This document shows positions 8,911-17,527 of a stretch of 64,000 nucleotides of DNA, piece after piece. A model generated the notes under the pieces. It was not told where the DNA came from. It did not search any database and worked only from the letters and a program-made list of their open reading frames with translations. Source of the DNA: Paludibacteraceae bacterium (lineage in GTDB: Bacteria > Bacteroidota > Bacteroidia > Bacteroidales > Paludibacteraceae). A program made the position numbers and the translations under genes. The stretch covers positions 1-64,000 of the forward strand of contig JAFWOU010000001.1 in NCBI GenBank assembly GCA_017509715.1, read 5' to 3'. Each line of letters opens with the position of its first letter. Positions within the stretch are counted from its first letter, which is position 1.

Positions 8911-10287
8911 TTATTTACTATTAACTACGTCAATCACTTTATGTGCGAGGGCGTTAGCCTGGTCCATCGTAGCGGCCTCGGAATAGACGCGGATGATGGG
9001 TTCGGTATTGGACTTACGCAGATGAACCCATCCGTCGGCGAAGTCGATCTTGACGCCGTCGCGATCGTTGACACGTTCGTTGCGATATAGATCTTTTACG
9101 CGCGCCAGGATGGCATCCACGTCGGTATCGGGCGTGAGGTCGATACGATTCTTGCTGATGCAGTACTCGGGATAGGTGCGGCGGAGTTCGCTGACCTTGT
9201 GATTCTGATGTGCCAGATGACTCAGGAAGAGGGCGATACCTACCAGGGCATCACGGCCGTAGTGGCACTCGGGATAGATGACGCCACCATTGCCTTCGCC
9301 ACCGATGACAGCACCGGTGCGCTTCATCTCTGCCACAACGTTCACCTCGCCTACGGCGCTCGCGCTGTAAGTGCCGCCATGACGGACGGTCACGTCGCTT
9401 AGGGCACGCGTAGAGGACATATTGCTGACGGTATTGCCCGGCGTATGAGCGAGTACGTAGTCGGCCACGCTGACCAGGGTATATTCCTCACCAAACATCT
9501 CGCCGTTCTCGCAGATGATAGCCAGACGGTCGACATCGGGATCTACCACGAAGCCCACGTCAGCCTTACCGCTGCGCAGCAGGTCGCTGATCTCCGTCAG
9601 GTGTTGCGGCAGGGGTTCGGGGTTGTGCGGGAAGCGGCCGTTAGGCGTGCAGTTGAGTTCGATAATATTTTCTACGCCCAGTGCACGCAGGATAGCCGGG
9701 ATAGCCAAGCCGCCAACGGAGTTGACGCAGTCGATGGCTACGGTGAAATTGCGACGACGGATAGCCTCTACGTCCACCAGTTTGAGGGCGAGTACGTCCT
9801 CTACGTGCTGCGGCAGATAGTCACGGTGGGTAATATGACCCAGGTCGTCCACCTCAGCAAAGGTGAAGTCTTCCTTCTCGGCGATAGCGAGCACACCCTT
9901 ACCCTCGGCATCGTTGAGGAACTCGCCGTGCTCGTTGAGGAGCTTGAGGGCATTCCACTGCTTGGGGTTGTGGCTGGCCGTGAGGATGATACCGCCGGCA
10001 GCTTGTTCGTGGACGACAGCCAGTTCGGTGGTAGGCGTAGTAGCCAGACCGATATTGACCACGTCGTAGCCCATACCGATGAGCGTACCGCATACGATAT
10101 GATCTACCATCTCGCCGCTGAGTCGGGCATCGCGGCCTACGACAATCTTACGGTTCTGGGGCAGGGCGGCACGACGCTGGGTGGCATACGCCGCCGTGAA
10201 ACGAACTATATCAACGGGATTCAAACCCTCTCCAACGCATCCGCCTATTGTGCCGCGGATGCCGGAAATACTCTTAACAAGACTCAT
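8911..10287 (-). CDS. glmM: Phosphoglucosamine mutase / phosphohexomutase
   Basis: 458 residues of the alpha-D-phosphohexomutase superfamily. The catalytic phosphoserine is in TASHNPKQWNALK, the metal loop is DPDVDRLA, the sugar loop is GEGNGGVIYPE and the phosphate-binding tail is RKSNTEPIIRVY. The family interconverts hexose-6-phosphates and hexose-1-phosphates. GlmM (glucosamine phosphate for UDP-GlcNAc) is the likeliest role given the start SISGIRGTIGG; phosphomannomutase activity cannot be excluded. The 1-bp gap to surE suggests an operon. Confidence 0.85.
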   Translation of the reverse strand: MSLVKSISGIRGTIGGCVGEGLNPVDIVRFTAAYATQRRAALPQNRKIVVGRDARLSGEMVDHIVCGTLIGMGYDVVNIGLATTPTTELAVVHEQAAGGIILTASHNPKQWNALKLLNEHGEFLNDAEGKGVLAIAEKEDFTFAEVDDLGHITHRDYLPQHVEDVLALKLVDVEAIRRRNFTVAIDCVNSVGGLAIPAILRALGVENIIELNCTPNGRFPHNPEPLPQHLTEISDLLRSGKADVGFVVDPDVDRLAIICENGEMFGEEYTLVSVADYVLAHTPGNTVSNMSSTRALSDVTVRHGGTYSASAVGEVNVVAEMKRTGAVIGGEGNGGVIYPECHYGRDALVGIALFLSHLAHQNHKVSELRRTYPEYCISKNRIDLTPDTDVDAILARVKDLYRNERVNDRDGVKIDFADGWVHLRKSNTEPIIRVYSEAATMDQANALAHKVIDVVNSK

Positions 10288-10288
10288 A

Positions 10289-10855
10289 TTATCGTTTGAT
10301 TTTCATTTTCATTATATAGCAGTAGGGGGTCACCGAGTTCTGGTCGGCCGTGAAGCCCAACTTGCTGGGGCAGATGATCTGGCACTCGGCGTTGGTGTAC
10401 TTCATGTACGTAACGGCTACATGCCATCCGGTAGCCTCGCAGGTGGAGGTGTTCAGGTACTTGAACTCGGTAGGATAAGCCTGATCGAGTGTGGACCAAT
10501 AGCTGAGGGTGTCGGCATTCTCGGTGAGGGCGAACTTACGGTAGCGCATCACGACGGTCTCCTGCGCATCGATCGGATCCAGCAGGAGCGTATCACCATC
10601 CTCAACACTGATTGAATCACCGGCCTGACGGAGATGGAAATAGAGGTTGTCATAGCCGGGCACAAGCAGGTAGTCGTTCTCGGCCCATACGTAATCATCG
10701 GCCGGTTCGGTGGTGAGCACGTTGATATGATTGCGCGAGATGAAGTTCTCGATCAGCTTGTTCTCGGCTTTACGTTGCTGCGAGTAGCTGTTTTTGTTGC
10801 AACCGGTGAGCACCAGGCACAGGGCGGCTGCGAGTAGGACAAATATCTTTTTCAT
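10289..10855 (-). CDS. DUF4827-type lipoprotein
   Basis: 188 residues from ATG 10855-10853. That start gives a lipoprotein signal with lipobox LTGC (MKKIFVLLAAALCLVLTGCN); a longer frame upstream has no signal. Similar proteins next to glmM in Bacteroidales are annotated DUF4827, from memory. The C-terminal half (GDTLLLDPIDAQETVVMRYR, then FKYLNTSTCEATGW) has an FKBP-like feel but no clear isomerase site. Start and preceding stop overlap by one base (TGATG), so it is coupled to the upstream FKBP lipoprotein. Confidence 0.75.
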   Translation of the reverse strand: MKKIFVLLAAALCLVLTGCNKNSYSQQRKAENKLIENFISRNHINVLTTEPADDYVWAENDYLLVPGYDNLYFHLRQAGDSISVEDGDTLLLDPIDAQETVVMRYRKFALTENADTLSYWSTLDQAYPTEFKYLNTSTCEATGWHVAVTYMKYTNAECQIICPSKLGFTADQNSVTPYCYIMKMKIKR

Positions 10856-11382
10856 CAGTGTATAGTTATTTCGATTCGTACGTTGGAATAGGGCGGTATG
10901 TTGTCGGCGCCGTCCACGCCAAAAGCGGCATGCCAAGGTGCCAGTATGCGTCCCTGCTCACCGCGGCGGAGTTCGCGCAGGGCGTACTCGATGCCCAGCG
11001 GCAGTTCACCGCGTCCGATCGTGAATTCGCCCTCTACATCCCAGAGCAGGTCCCGGCCGTCGAGCGTATAAACGAGCATATGCAGTTGGACGGGTTCACC
11101 CATCTTGGGTTGCTCGTTCTCGAGCATTTCGGTGAGGCGGGCTACCCATGCGCCCTGGTTGCACTGCGCATAGCGATGCAGGGTATCAGCCTGGACATAA
11201 CGTATCACCTCGCGGTCGGCTTCCTCGGCCATACGCTGGTTGACCTGGATCATTGCCACCAGGTCGGAGTCGCGTCGGCTGCGGTCATCACGATTGGCGG
11301 GGCGTTGCGGTCCTTGAGGGCCTCCACCGCCGCAGGCCGTGAGCAAGATGAGACATATGATATATCCGACTAGTCGTTTCAT
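10855..11382 (-). CDS. FKBP-type peptidyl-prolyl isomerase-like lipoprotein
   Basis: 175 residues with lipobox LTAC after a short signal, so membrane-anchored in the periplasm or outer membrane. The C-terminal half has the FKBP pattern: LPLGIEYALREL in place of the usual V-x-G-W-x-x-A-L helix, then GEQGRILAPWHAAFGVDG and a final strand. The order resembles gliding/outer-membrane FKBP lipoproteins of Bacteroidetes (GldI-like). Its ATG overlaps the stop of the regulator upstream (ATGA). It probably assists folding of secreted proteins; this is inferred from the family. Confidence 0.8.
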   Translation of the reverse strand: MKRLVGYIICLILLTACGGGGPQGPQRPANRDDRSRRDSDLVAMIQVNQRMAEEADREVIRYVQADTLHRYAQCNQGAWVARLTEMLENEQPKMGEPVQLHMLVYTLDGRDLLWDVEGEFTIGRGELPLGIEYALRELRRGEQGRILAPWHAAFGVDGADNIPPYSNVRIEITIH

Positions 11383-14300
11383 TCGTTGGAGCGTTTCTGT
11401 CGTTTGTATTCCGAGGGCGTCATGCCGTAGGTGTTCTTAAAGCACTTGGAGAAATAGCGTGAGTCGTTCATGCCGACCATGTAGGTAATCTCCGTGATAT
11501 TGTAGTCGCCCGACTCCAGCAGTTGGGCCGCACGCTTGATACGTATCTCGCGGATGAACTCCACGGGGCTGAGGCCGGTCATACCCTTCAGTTTGTTGAA
11601 GAAGACGGTACGTCCCATGTGCATATCCTCGACCAGTTCCTCTACGGTCAACTCGTTGTTGTCCATCTCGCGATCCATGATATTGAGCAACTTGGCCAGG
11701 AAGGTATCGCCCGACAGTTGGTCGTCGTTGTCCTGGGGCTCCAGACGCAGCAGACGGTCGCGATAGCGGGCCTCGAGTTGTTCACGTTGCGCCAAGATAT
11801 TCTTGACGCGGGCACGCAGGTACTCGGGTTCGAAAGGTTTGGTGACGTAGTCATCCGCACCGTACTGCAATGCCTGCAGGCGGCTCTCGATGGCCGACTT
11901 AGCGGTGAGCAGGATGAGCGGGATATAGTTGGTGTCGTTCGACTCCTTAACTTTCTGGGTCAGTTCGAGTCCGTCCATCTGCGGCATCATGAGGTCGGAG
12001 ATGATGAGGTCGGGTGCTTCCTGGCAGATCATCGACCATGCCTGAATGCCGTTCTCGGCCAGGCTGACGGCGTAGTCGCGACTGAGGATGCCGCTGAGGA
12101 AGGTACGCATATCCTCGTTGTCATCTACGACGAGTATACGACGCTGATTCGGCTGATTGGCCGTAATCTCCAGCGGATGGGCCGGCTTCTCCGCAGCGGT
12201 ATGGGCAATGGATGCATCATCCACTACGATCTCGACGTCGTTGTCGAAATGGTCGTTACCGGTATGGAGCATAACGGTGAAGGTGGTGCCGTGCCCTACC
12301 TCGCTCTCTACCTCGATATGACCATGGTGGAGGTCAACAAGTTCCTTGACCAGGTTGAGTCCGATACCCGTACCGCCCATATTATTGCCGGTGTTAAGTT
12401 CGTTGTTGGACGAGAAGCGCTCGAAGAGGTAGCTGCGTTTCTCCATCGGGATACCGATACCCTCGTCGCGTACGGCGAGCAGCAGGTAGCCGGGTTTTTC
12501 AGCCACCGACACCTCGATGGTCTTACCGGCCGGCGTGAACTTAAAGGCATTGCTGAGCAGGTTGTAGACGATGGTGTCGATACGTCCGCGGTCGACCCAA
12601 ACGGTCGGGTCTTTGGCGGTGTAGGTCTGCAGCAGGTTAATATGCTTGTCGGCCGCCTCTTTCTGGAAGTTCTTGCAGGTAGCGGCTACCAGGTCGGTCA
12701 GCATGGTCTTCTGCACCTTGAGGCGCATCTTGCGGTTCTGTATCTTGCGGAAGTCGAGCAACTGGTTGACCATGCGCAGCATGCGCTGGCTATTGGAGCG
12801 CACGATCTCGAGTTGTCCGCGTACGCTGGGCGTGATGCGCTCGGTATTGAGGATATTGTCCACCGGACCGGTGATGAGCGTAAGCGGCGTACGGAGCTCG
12901 TGGCTGATATTGGTGAAGAAGCGGAGCTTGATGTCGGTAACCTGCTGCTCCACCAGCACTTTCTGGCGCAGACGTTGATACTCGGATATGATGTATATCG
13001 TGGTGCCCAGGACCAGTATGCCGCCCAGGATATAGAGCAATATTGCCCACCAGCTCATCCATGCCGGGCGGCGCACGATGATATAAAGCGAGGTGCCGTT
13101 TTGCGATACGACGCCCTCGTGGTTGCTAGAATAGACGCGGAAAGTGTAGCTACCGTGCTTGAGGTTGGAATAGGTGGTACGACGCTGATGCGTGGCGGGC
13201 AGCCTGTCGCGATCAATGCCTTCCATGCGGTAAGCATATAGTATCTTCTGTGCGCCGGAGTAGTCGAGCGCCGCATATTCGATGGTCAGGTCAGCACCAT
13301 TATCCAGATAGATGGTATCCCCGTACAGCTCTTCTCCACCCGATATGCAACGCGTGATTCGCATGGGCGGGGTGTACTGGCTGAAGCTCACCTGGCGGGT
13401 ATCCAGTACGCAGTAGCCGCGCGAGTAGCCGAAGTAGATCTTACCGTCGTCGGTCAGCAGGGGTTCCGCCTCGGTGAAGTAGGATCCACGTGCCGAGCTG
13501 AGTGCGTCATAGTAGCGCAGTTCCTTGTTGGAGATAGAGTACTGACGGATGTCGTTCTCGGAGGTAAACCAGAGGTCATCACCCACGTTGACGAGTGCGA
13601 GCACGATATCGGAGTAGGTGTCTACGCGCCGAATCTTGAGTTCTTTGTCCGCAGGGTCGAGCATCTCCAGTCCGCCACCGAACGTACCAAGCCATATACG
13701 GTCGCGGGCATAGCAAAGAGCGCGTACGTCATGGCCCTTCACGTCACTGATGCTGTAGTCGTTCAGGTCGATACGCACCAGGCCGGTGGTAGTGGCGCAC
13801 CATAGGATATTGTCGTGCAGCAGCAGGTCGCGCACCTTGAGTTTGTTGCACAGGATACGCGGCGCCAGGAACTGGCCGGTGGACGAATCGTGCTTGATGA
13901 TATTCACGCCGCCGCCATAGGTAGCTACATAGAGCGTACCGTCCTCGCCCTCTACGATATCATAGATGTCGGGATGGCTGGTGCGGATGGTCTCGCCTGT
14001 GGTGAGGTTCTTCAGTCCGCGTCCCTTGTAGCCGTAGAGCAGGCCGTATCGCGTGTCCAGGGCGCTATATACGCGCTCGTTGTCCTTAACGATAGTCCGT
14101 ATCTCTCCGTTGCGAAGTTGCACAAAGGTGCGCACCTCGGTAGTGGTATTGGTATTGGGATCGGTTTGCGATTCGTAGAGCTTGTACGGGCGCACCTCCA
14201 TGTTGATGCAATCCACGCCACCGTTGAAGGTAGAGAGCCACATCTGGCCTTCGCGGTCGACGTAAGCCGCATGGATGACGTTGCTCAGTTCGGTGAAGGG

Positions 14301-14933
14301 CGAGACAAGTCGGTCTTGCTCTGCATCGTAGTAGGACCATCCGCCGCCGTTGGGGTTGACCCATGTACGGCCGAGGCTATCCTCAAGCATCAGAAAGTAC
14401 TCGCGCTGCTGGCCGGCAAAGCGGCGGTCGACGTTAGCCGTCAAGCGGCGCCACTCACCGTTGCGGCAACGCATGATGCCTGGTTGGTCGTCCACCTGCC
14501 AGGTGATGCCATGCCGGTCGACGCGCATCACTTCGTTCTTATGGGTCATGCGCTGCTGCATGCCCATGGGAAGCTGGTCCTTAGTGCGGGTCTCTATATG
14601 GCTGCGGCTGCGGTCGAGCATGTAGTAGTGCTCGTCGTAGGTCATCCACCACAGTTGCTCCTGCTCGTCTTCGTAGATGAGTTCGACGCGGTTATTGACG
14701 CGTGCCTCCTGGCCGTTGGTCATGGCTTTATAGACGCGGAAGTCGTAGCCGTCGAAGCGGTTGAGTCCGTTCCAGGTGCCGAACCACATATAGCCCTGAC
14801 GGTCCTGGAGGATATCCATGACGGTATTTTGGCTCAGACCATCCTCTATCGAGTAATGGCTGACCACATACTGCTCGTTGGCACCAAGGCCAAGCGAGAG
14901 CAGGAGTACAAAAAGCAGTAGAAAGCGGCGCAT
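11379..14933 (-). CDS. Hybrid two-component system regulator (one-protein sensor kinase and AraC regulator)
   Basis: 1184 residues with the full Bacteroidetes hybrid architecture: signal peptide; periplasmic propeller repeats (IEDGLSQNTVMDILQDRQGYM, MWLSTFNGGV and similar) to ~540; a Y_Y_Y-type domain to ~620; a TM helix at ~625-650; HisKA with phospho-acceptor His at ~678 (NISHELRTPL); HATPase with GTGIGLNLVKEL; receiver with VVDDNEDM and phospho-Asp at ~980 (ISDLMMPQMDG); and a C-terminal AraC HTH. Such proteins sense glycan fragments and switch on nearby utilisation genes, but no SusC/SusD pair or glycoside hydrolase lies nearby, so the target is not evident. It overlaps the FKBP lipoprotein gene by 4 bp. 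Confidence 0.95.
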   Translation of the reverse strand: MRRFLLLFVLLLSLGLGANEQYVVSHYSIEDGLSQNTVMDILQDRQGYMWFGTWNGLNRFDGYDFRVYKAMTNGQEARVNNRVELIYEDEQEQLWWMTYDEHYYMLDRSRSHIETRTKDQLPMGMQQRMTHKNEVMRVDRHGITWQVDDQPGIMRCRNGEWRRLTANVDRRFAGQQREYFLMLEDSLGRTWVNPNGGGWSYYDAEQDRLVSPFTELSNVIHAAYVDREGQMWLSTFNGGVDCINMEVRPYKLYESQTDPNTNTTTEVRTFVQLRNGEIRTIVKDNERVYSALDTRYGLLYGYKGRGLKNLTTGETIRTSHPDIYDIVEGEDGTLYVATYGGGVNIIKHDSSTGQFLAPRILCNKLKVRDLLLHDNILWCATTTGLVRIDLNDYSISDVKGHDVRALCYARDRIWLGTFGGGLEMLDPADKELKIRRVDTYSDIVLALVNVGDDLWFTSENDIRQYSISNKELRYYDALSSARGSYFTEAEPLLTDDGKIYFGYSRGYCVLDTRQVSFSQYTPPMRITRCISGGEELYGDTIYLDNGADLTIEYAALDYSGAQKILYAYRMEGIDRDRLPATHQRRTTYSNLKHGSYTFRVYSSNHEGVVSQNGTSLYIIVRRPAWMSWWAILLYILGGILVLGTTIYIISEYQRLRQKVLVEQQVTDIKLRFFTNISHELRTPLTLITGPVDNILNTERITPSVRGQLEIVRSNSQRMLRMVNQLLDFRKIQNRKMRLKVQKTMLTDLVAATCKNFQKEAADKHINLLQTYTAKDPTVWVDRGRIDTIVYNLLSNAFKFTPAGKTIEVSVAEKPGYLLLAVRDEGIGIPMEKRSYLFERFSSNNELNTGNNMGGTGIGLNLVKELVDLHHGHIEVESEVGHGTTFTVMLHTGNDHFDNDVEIVVDDASIAHTAAEKPAHPLEITANQPNQRRILVVDDNEDMRTFLSGILSRDYAVSLAENGIQAWSMICQEAPDLIISDLMMPQMDGLELTQKVKESNDTNYIPLILLTAKSAIESRLQALQYGADDYVTKPFEPEYLRARVKNILAQREQLEARYRDRLLRLEPQDNDDQLSGDTFLAKLLNIMDREMDNNELTVEELVEDMHMGRTVFFNKLKGMTGLSPVEFIREIRIKRAAQLLESGDYNITEITYMVGMNDSRYFSKCFKNTYGMTPSEYKRQKRSNE

Positions 14934-14993
14934 GGGTTATGGGTTAGGGGTTATGGGTTACGGGTTACGGGTTACGGGTTATGGGTTATGGGT
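14934..14993 (+). repeat. 7-bp tandem repeat (GGGTTAY) at the 3' end of rmlA
   Basis: About eight units of GGGTTAT/GGGTTAC. On the minus strand it runs from the end of rmlA to the first codon of the regulator. The last four residues and stop of RmlA (Thr-His-Asn-Pro-stop) are encoded by repeat units. Confidence 0.9.
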
Positions 14994-15899
14994 AGCCAGT
15001 TGCACCATATACTGTCCGTAGCGGGTCTTCATCTGCTGGCCCATCTCGAGCAGCTGCTCGCTGGTGATCCAACCGTTGCGCCATGCTATCTCCTCGATGC
15101 AGCTGACGTAGAAGCCCTGACGGTTCTGGATGGTAGCGATGAAGTTGCCGGCATCCAGGAGGCTGTCGCAGTTACCCGTATCGAGCCATGCGAAGCCGCG
15201 GCTGAAGAGCTTGACGCGCAGCGTGCCCTCTTCCAGGTACATACGGTTGAGGTCGGTGATCTCATACTCACCACGTTTGCTGGGCTGGAGGATAGCTGCT
15301 TTCTCGCATACGGTGCGGTCGTAGAAATAGAGGCCGGGCACGGCGTAGTTGCTCTTCGGGTGCTCGGGTTTTTCCTCCAGGCTCTTGACGCGCAGGACGG
15401 TCTTCGACTCCTTGCCGTCTGGCGACAGGATAGCCGACTCTTTCTCAAACTCTACCACGCCGTAGGCACGCGGATCGGCCACCTCGTAGCCGAAGATGCA
15501 CGCACCGCCGCCGTTCTCCACCTGCTGCACAGCATCGCGGAGCATGGTCTTGAAGTGCTGACCGTAGAACATATTATCACCCAGAATGAGGCAACCCGGC
15601 TCGCCGCCGAGGAACTCACGTCCCAGCACAAAGGCCTGAGCCAGACCGTTAGGCACCTCCTGGACCTTGTACTCCAGGCGCATGCCCAGGCGGCTACCGT
15701 CGCCCAGCAGTTCGCGGAACATAGGCAGGTCGCGCGGCGTACTGATGATGAGCACTTCGCGAATACCGGCCAGCATGAGTGTAGAAAGCGGATAGTAGAT
15801 CATCGGCTTGTCGTACACCGGCATGATTTGCTTACTGATAGCCTTGCTCAGCGGATAGAGGCGCGTGGCGCTTCCGCCTGCCAAAATGATACCTTTCAT
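14979..15899 (-). CDS. rmlA: Glucose-1-phosphate thymidylyltransferase
   Basis: 306 residues, a little long because the C-terminus runs into a tandem repeat. Makes dTDP-glucose, first step of dTDP-rhamnose synthesis for surface polysaccharide. The N-terminal nucleotide loop KGIILAGGSATRLYPLSKAISKQ is diagnostic (GGxxTRL...K), followed by PVYDKPMIYYPLSTLMLAGI and CLILGDNMFYG. rmlB, rmlC and rmlD are not in the window. Confidence 0.95.
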   Translation of the reverse strand: MKGIILAGGSATRLYPLSKAISKQIMPVYDKPMIYYPLSTLMLAGIREVLIISTPRDLPMFRELLGDGSRLGMRLEYKVQEVPNGLAQAFVLGREFLGGEPGCLILGDNMFYGQHFKTMLRDAVQQVENGGGACIFGYEVADPRAYGVVEFEKESAILSPDGKESKTVLRVKSLEEKPEHPKSNYAVPGLYFYDRTVCEKAAILQPSKRGEYEITDLNRMYLEEGTLRVKLFSRGFAWLDTGNCDSLLDAGNFIATIQNRQGFYVSCIEEIAWRNGWITSEQLLEMGQQMKTRYGQYMVQLATHNP

Positions 15900-15944
15900 A
15901 TATGTAGTTTTTAGATTTTTTCGTTATTCGATGTATTCAGCCTG

Positions 15945-15976
15945 CAAAGGTACGAAAAAATTTGCATATATGCAAA
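15945..15976 (-). promoter_or_regulatory. Promoter of rmlA
   Basis: Minus strand: TTTG (15976-15973), 20 bases, TACCTTTG (15952-15945). About 45 nt before the rmlA ATG. Confidence 0.75.
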
Positions 15977-16236
15977 AAAATCGTAAAGAATCTTAATAAT
16001 CGTATATTTTTTGAAGGAGAAATAGGGGGAAATAAACCATGGGAAAACCATGACTTGCATATTACTTACCCATGACTTGCCCCTTGGTGAGCGGAATCTT
16101 AATAATCGGACATTAAGAAGTGTAAAGCACGTATCGGTGATGTCAAGGATGCGAACGAGATGCGAACGAGGAAGACAAGAATCTTTGCCGAAAAAACACA
16201 AATTTTGCAAGCAATTTTGATTTTTTGCGGCAAAAT
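15977..16236. other. Intergenic spacer with dispersed repeats, rmlA-udk
   Basis: No gene seen. It holds a 15-bp direct repeat GAATCTTAATAATCG (15988-16002 and 16094-16108), the 15-mer CATGGGAAAACCATG (16038-16052, identical at 47339-47353), and GTCAAGGATGCGAA (16142-16155) followed by GAGATGCGAACGAG (16157-16170), both repeated at 47064-47077 and 47112-47125. Confidence 0.7.
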
Positions 16237-16268
16237 CTTGCATATTTGATTTTTTTGTAGTACCTTTG
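16237..16268 (+). promoter_or_regulatory. Promoter of udk
   Basis: CTTG (16237-16240), 20 bases, TACCTTTG (16261-16268); the udk ATG is 29 nt downstream. Confidence 0.7.
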
Positions 16269-16297
16269 CAGCCCGAACAGACAAACAAATCGATTTT

Positions 16298-16912
16298 ATG
16301 TTTATCATCGGCATTGCGGGCGGTACCGGCTCGGGTAAAACAACGGTAGTCAGAAAGCTCATCGAGCGCCTTCCGAAAGGCGAGGTAGTAGTCATTCCCC
16401 AAGACTCGTATTACAAGGACAGTAGTCATGTGCCCGTAGAGGAGCGGCAGAACATCAACTTCGACCACCCCGATGCATTCGATTGGGACCTGCTGACCAA
16501 GCATATCGCCTTGCTCAAAGAGGGTAAGCCTATCGAGCAACCTATCTACTCGTACATCACCTGTACCCGTTCGGAGGAGACCGTGCATATCGAGCCGAAG
16601 GAGGTGATCGTAGTAGAGGGTATTATGGCGCTGCGCGAACCCAAGATGCGCGACCAGATGGACCTCAAGATATTCGTGGATGCCGATGCTGACGAGCGCC
16701 TGATACGCGTCATGAAGCGCGACGTAATCGAGCGCGGACGTACTGCCGAGCAGGTGATCGAGCGCTACAAACGCGTGCTGAAACCCATGCACGAGCAGTT
16801 TATCGAGCCGTGTAAGCGTTTTGCAGACGTGATCGTTCCGCAGGGAGGCCACAACAACGCCGCCATCAATATGCTCTCCAAGTTCGTTAAGCAACAGCTG
16901 CATGAGCACTAA
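16298..16912 (+). CDS. udk: Uridine kinase
   Basis: 204 residues, standard length. Phosphorylates uridine and cytidine in pyrimidine salvage. The P-loop GGTGSGKTT follows an N-terminal IIGIAG strand. QDSYYKD, NFDHPDAFDWDLL and IYSYITCTR are the conserved nucleoside-binding segments, and RRDxxERG-like MKRDVIERGR is the lid. Separated from chrA by a heptamer array, possibly in the same transcript. Confidence 0.96.
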   Translation: MFIIGIAGGTGSGKTTVVRKLIERLPKGEVVVIPQDSYYKDSSHVPVEERQNINFDHPDAFDWDLLTKHIALLKEGKPIEQPIYSYITCTRSEETVHIEPKEVIVVEGIMALREPKMRDQMDLKIFVDADADERLIRVMKRDVIERGRTAEQVIERYKRVLKPMHEQFIEPCKRFADVIVPQGGHNNAAINMLSKFVKQQLHEH

Positions 16913-16941
16913 AGGCGAAAGGCGAACGGCTAAAGGCGAAT
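16912..16941 (+). repeat. 7-bp tandem repeat (GGCGAAA type) between udk and chrA
   Basis: GGCGAAA, GGCGAAC, GGCTAAA, GGCGAAT. It starts at the udk stop and ends in the chrA ATG. Same unit as the array before lpxB and that before greA. Confidence 0.85.
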
Positions 16942-17524
16942 GTTTCTACCACTTTTCTGGACATATTTGAAGATCGGTACCTTCACCGTGGGTGGAGGGT
17001 ATGCCATGTTGCCATTGATCCAGCGCGAGGTGGTGGACCGTCAAGGATGGATCGACGAGAAGGAGTTTCTCAACATGATCGCCTTGGCGCAAGCGGCACC
17101 GGGACTGATAGCCGTCAATTCGGCCATCTTTATCGGCTGGCGTGTAGGCGGCTGGAGAGGCGTTTGCGGTGCTGTGCTGGGTGCCGTACTACCGTCGTTC
17201 CTGATCATACTGGCTATCGCGATGGTCTTTCAAGACTGGAAAGAACTGCCGGCCGTAGAAGCAGCCTTCAAGGGTATACGTCCCGCCGTGGTGGCATTGA
17301 TCGCCGCGCCGCAATTCAAAATGGCTAAATCAGCTATAAAGGCGAAAGGCGAAGGGACGAAAGGCGAAAGATCATTAGCCTATAACCTTTGGCCATTAGC
17401 CCTTAGTCTGGCCGCAGCGCTGCTGATCTGGCTCGGACATGTGAATCCGGTTTGGGTAATACTTGCAACTATCATTATTACGCTGATAGCCGTCAGTATT
17501 CAGCATTCAGCATTCAGAAAATAG
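16940..17524 (+). CDS. chrA: Chromate transporter ChrA, first half-size subunit
   Basis: 194 residues, one ChrA domain. FTVGGGYAMLPLIQREVVDRQGW, then EFLNMIALAQAAPGLIAVNSAIFIGW, is the N-terminal signature. Short ChrA proteins normally come as adjacent pairs that assemble in the inner membrane; members export chromate, though gut homologues may have another substrate. A heptamer array at 17341-17370 encodes KAKGEGTKGE in the loop before the last helices, and a second at 17494-17517 encodes the C-terminus (SIQHSAFRK). Confidence 0.88.
   Translation: MFLPLFWTYLKIGTFTVGGGYAMLPLIQREVVDRQGWIDEKEFLNMIALAQAAPGLIAVNSAIFIGWRVGGWRGVCGAVLGAVLPSFLIILAIAMVFQDWKELPAVEAAFKGIRPAVVALIAAPQFKMAKSAIKAKGEGTKGERSLAYNLWPLALSLAAALLIWLGHVNPVWVILATIIITLIAVSIQHSAFRK
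17341..17370 (+). repeat. 7-bp tandem repeat (GGCGAAA type) inside chrA
   Basis: GGCGAAA, GGCGAAG, GGACGAAA, GGCGAAA; one unit is 8 bp. Read as a Lys/Gly/Glu linker between membrane segments. Confidence 0.75.
17494..17517 (+). repeat. 7-bp tandem repeat (CAGTATT/CAGCATT) at the chrA C-terminus
   Basis: CAGTATT, CAGCATT, CAGCATT, CAG. It encodes the last residues of the first ChrA protein, 7 bp before its stop. Confidence 0.75.
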
Positions 17525-17527
17525 TCC

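Noticed and set aside
11523..13241. 572-codon open frame opposite the hybrid regulator gene
   Set aside because: It is an antisense shadow: the regulator frame shows full conserved domains, and this one shows none. The same applies to 20674-22296, 23152-24390, 26826-28004 and 5052-6203.
15911..16909. 332-codon minus-strand frame over udk
   Set aside because: No family motif, and it covers the udk gene and its promoter. The reverse reading of a GC-balanced gene produces such frames.
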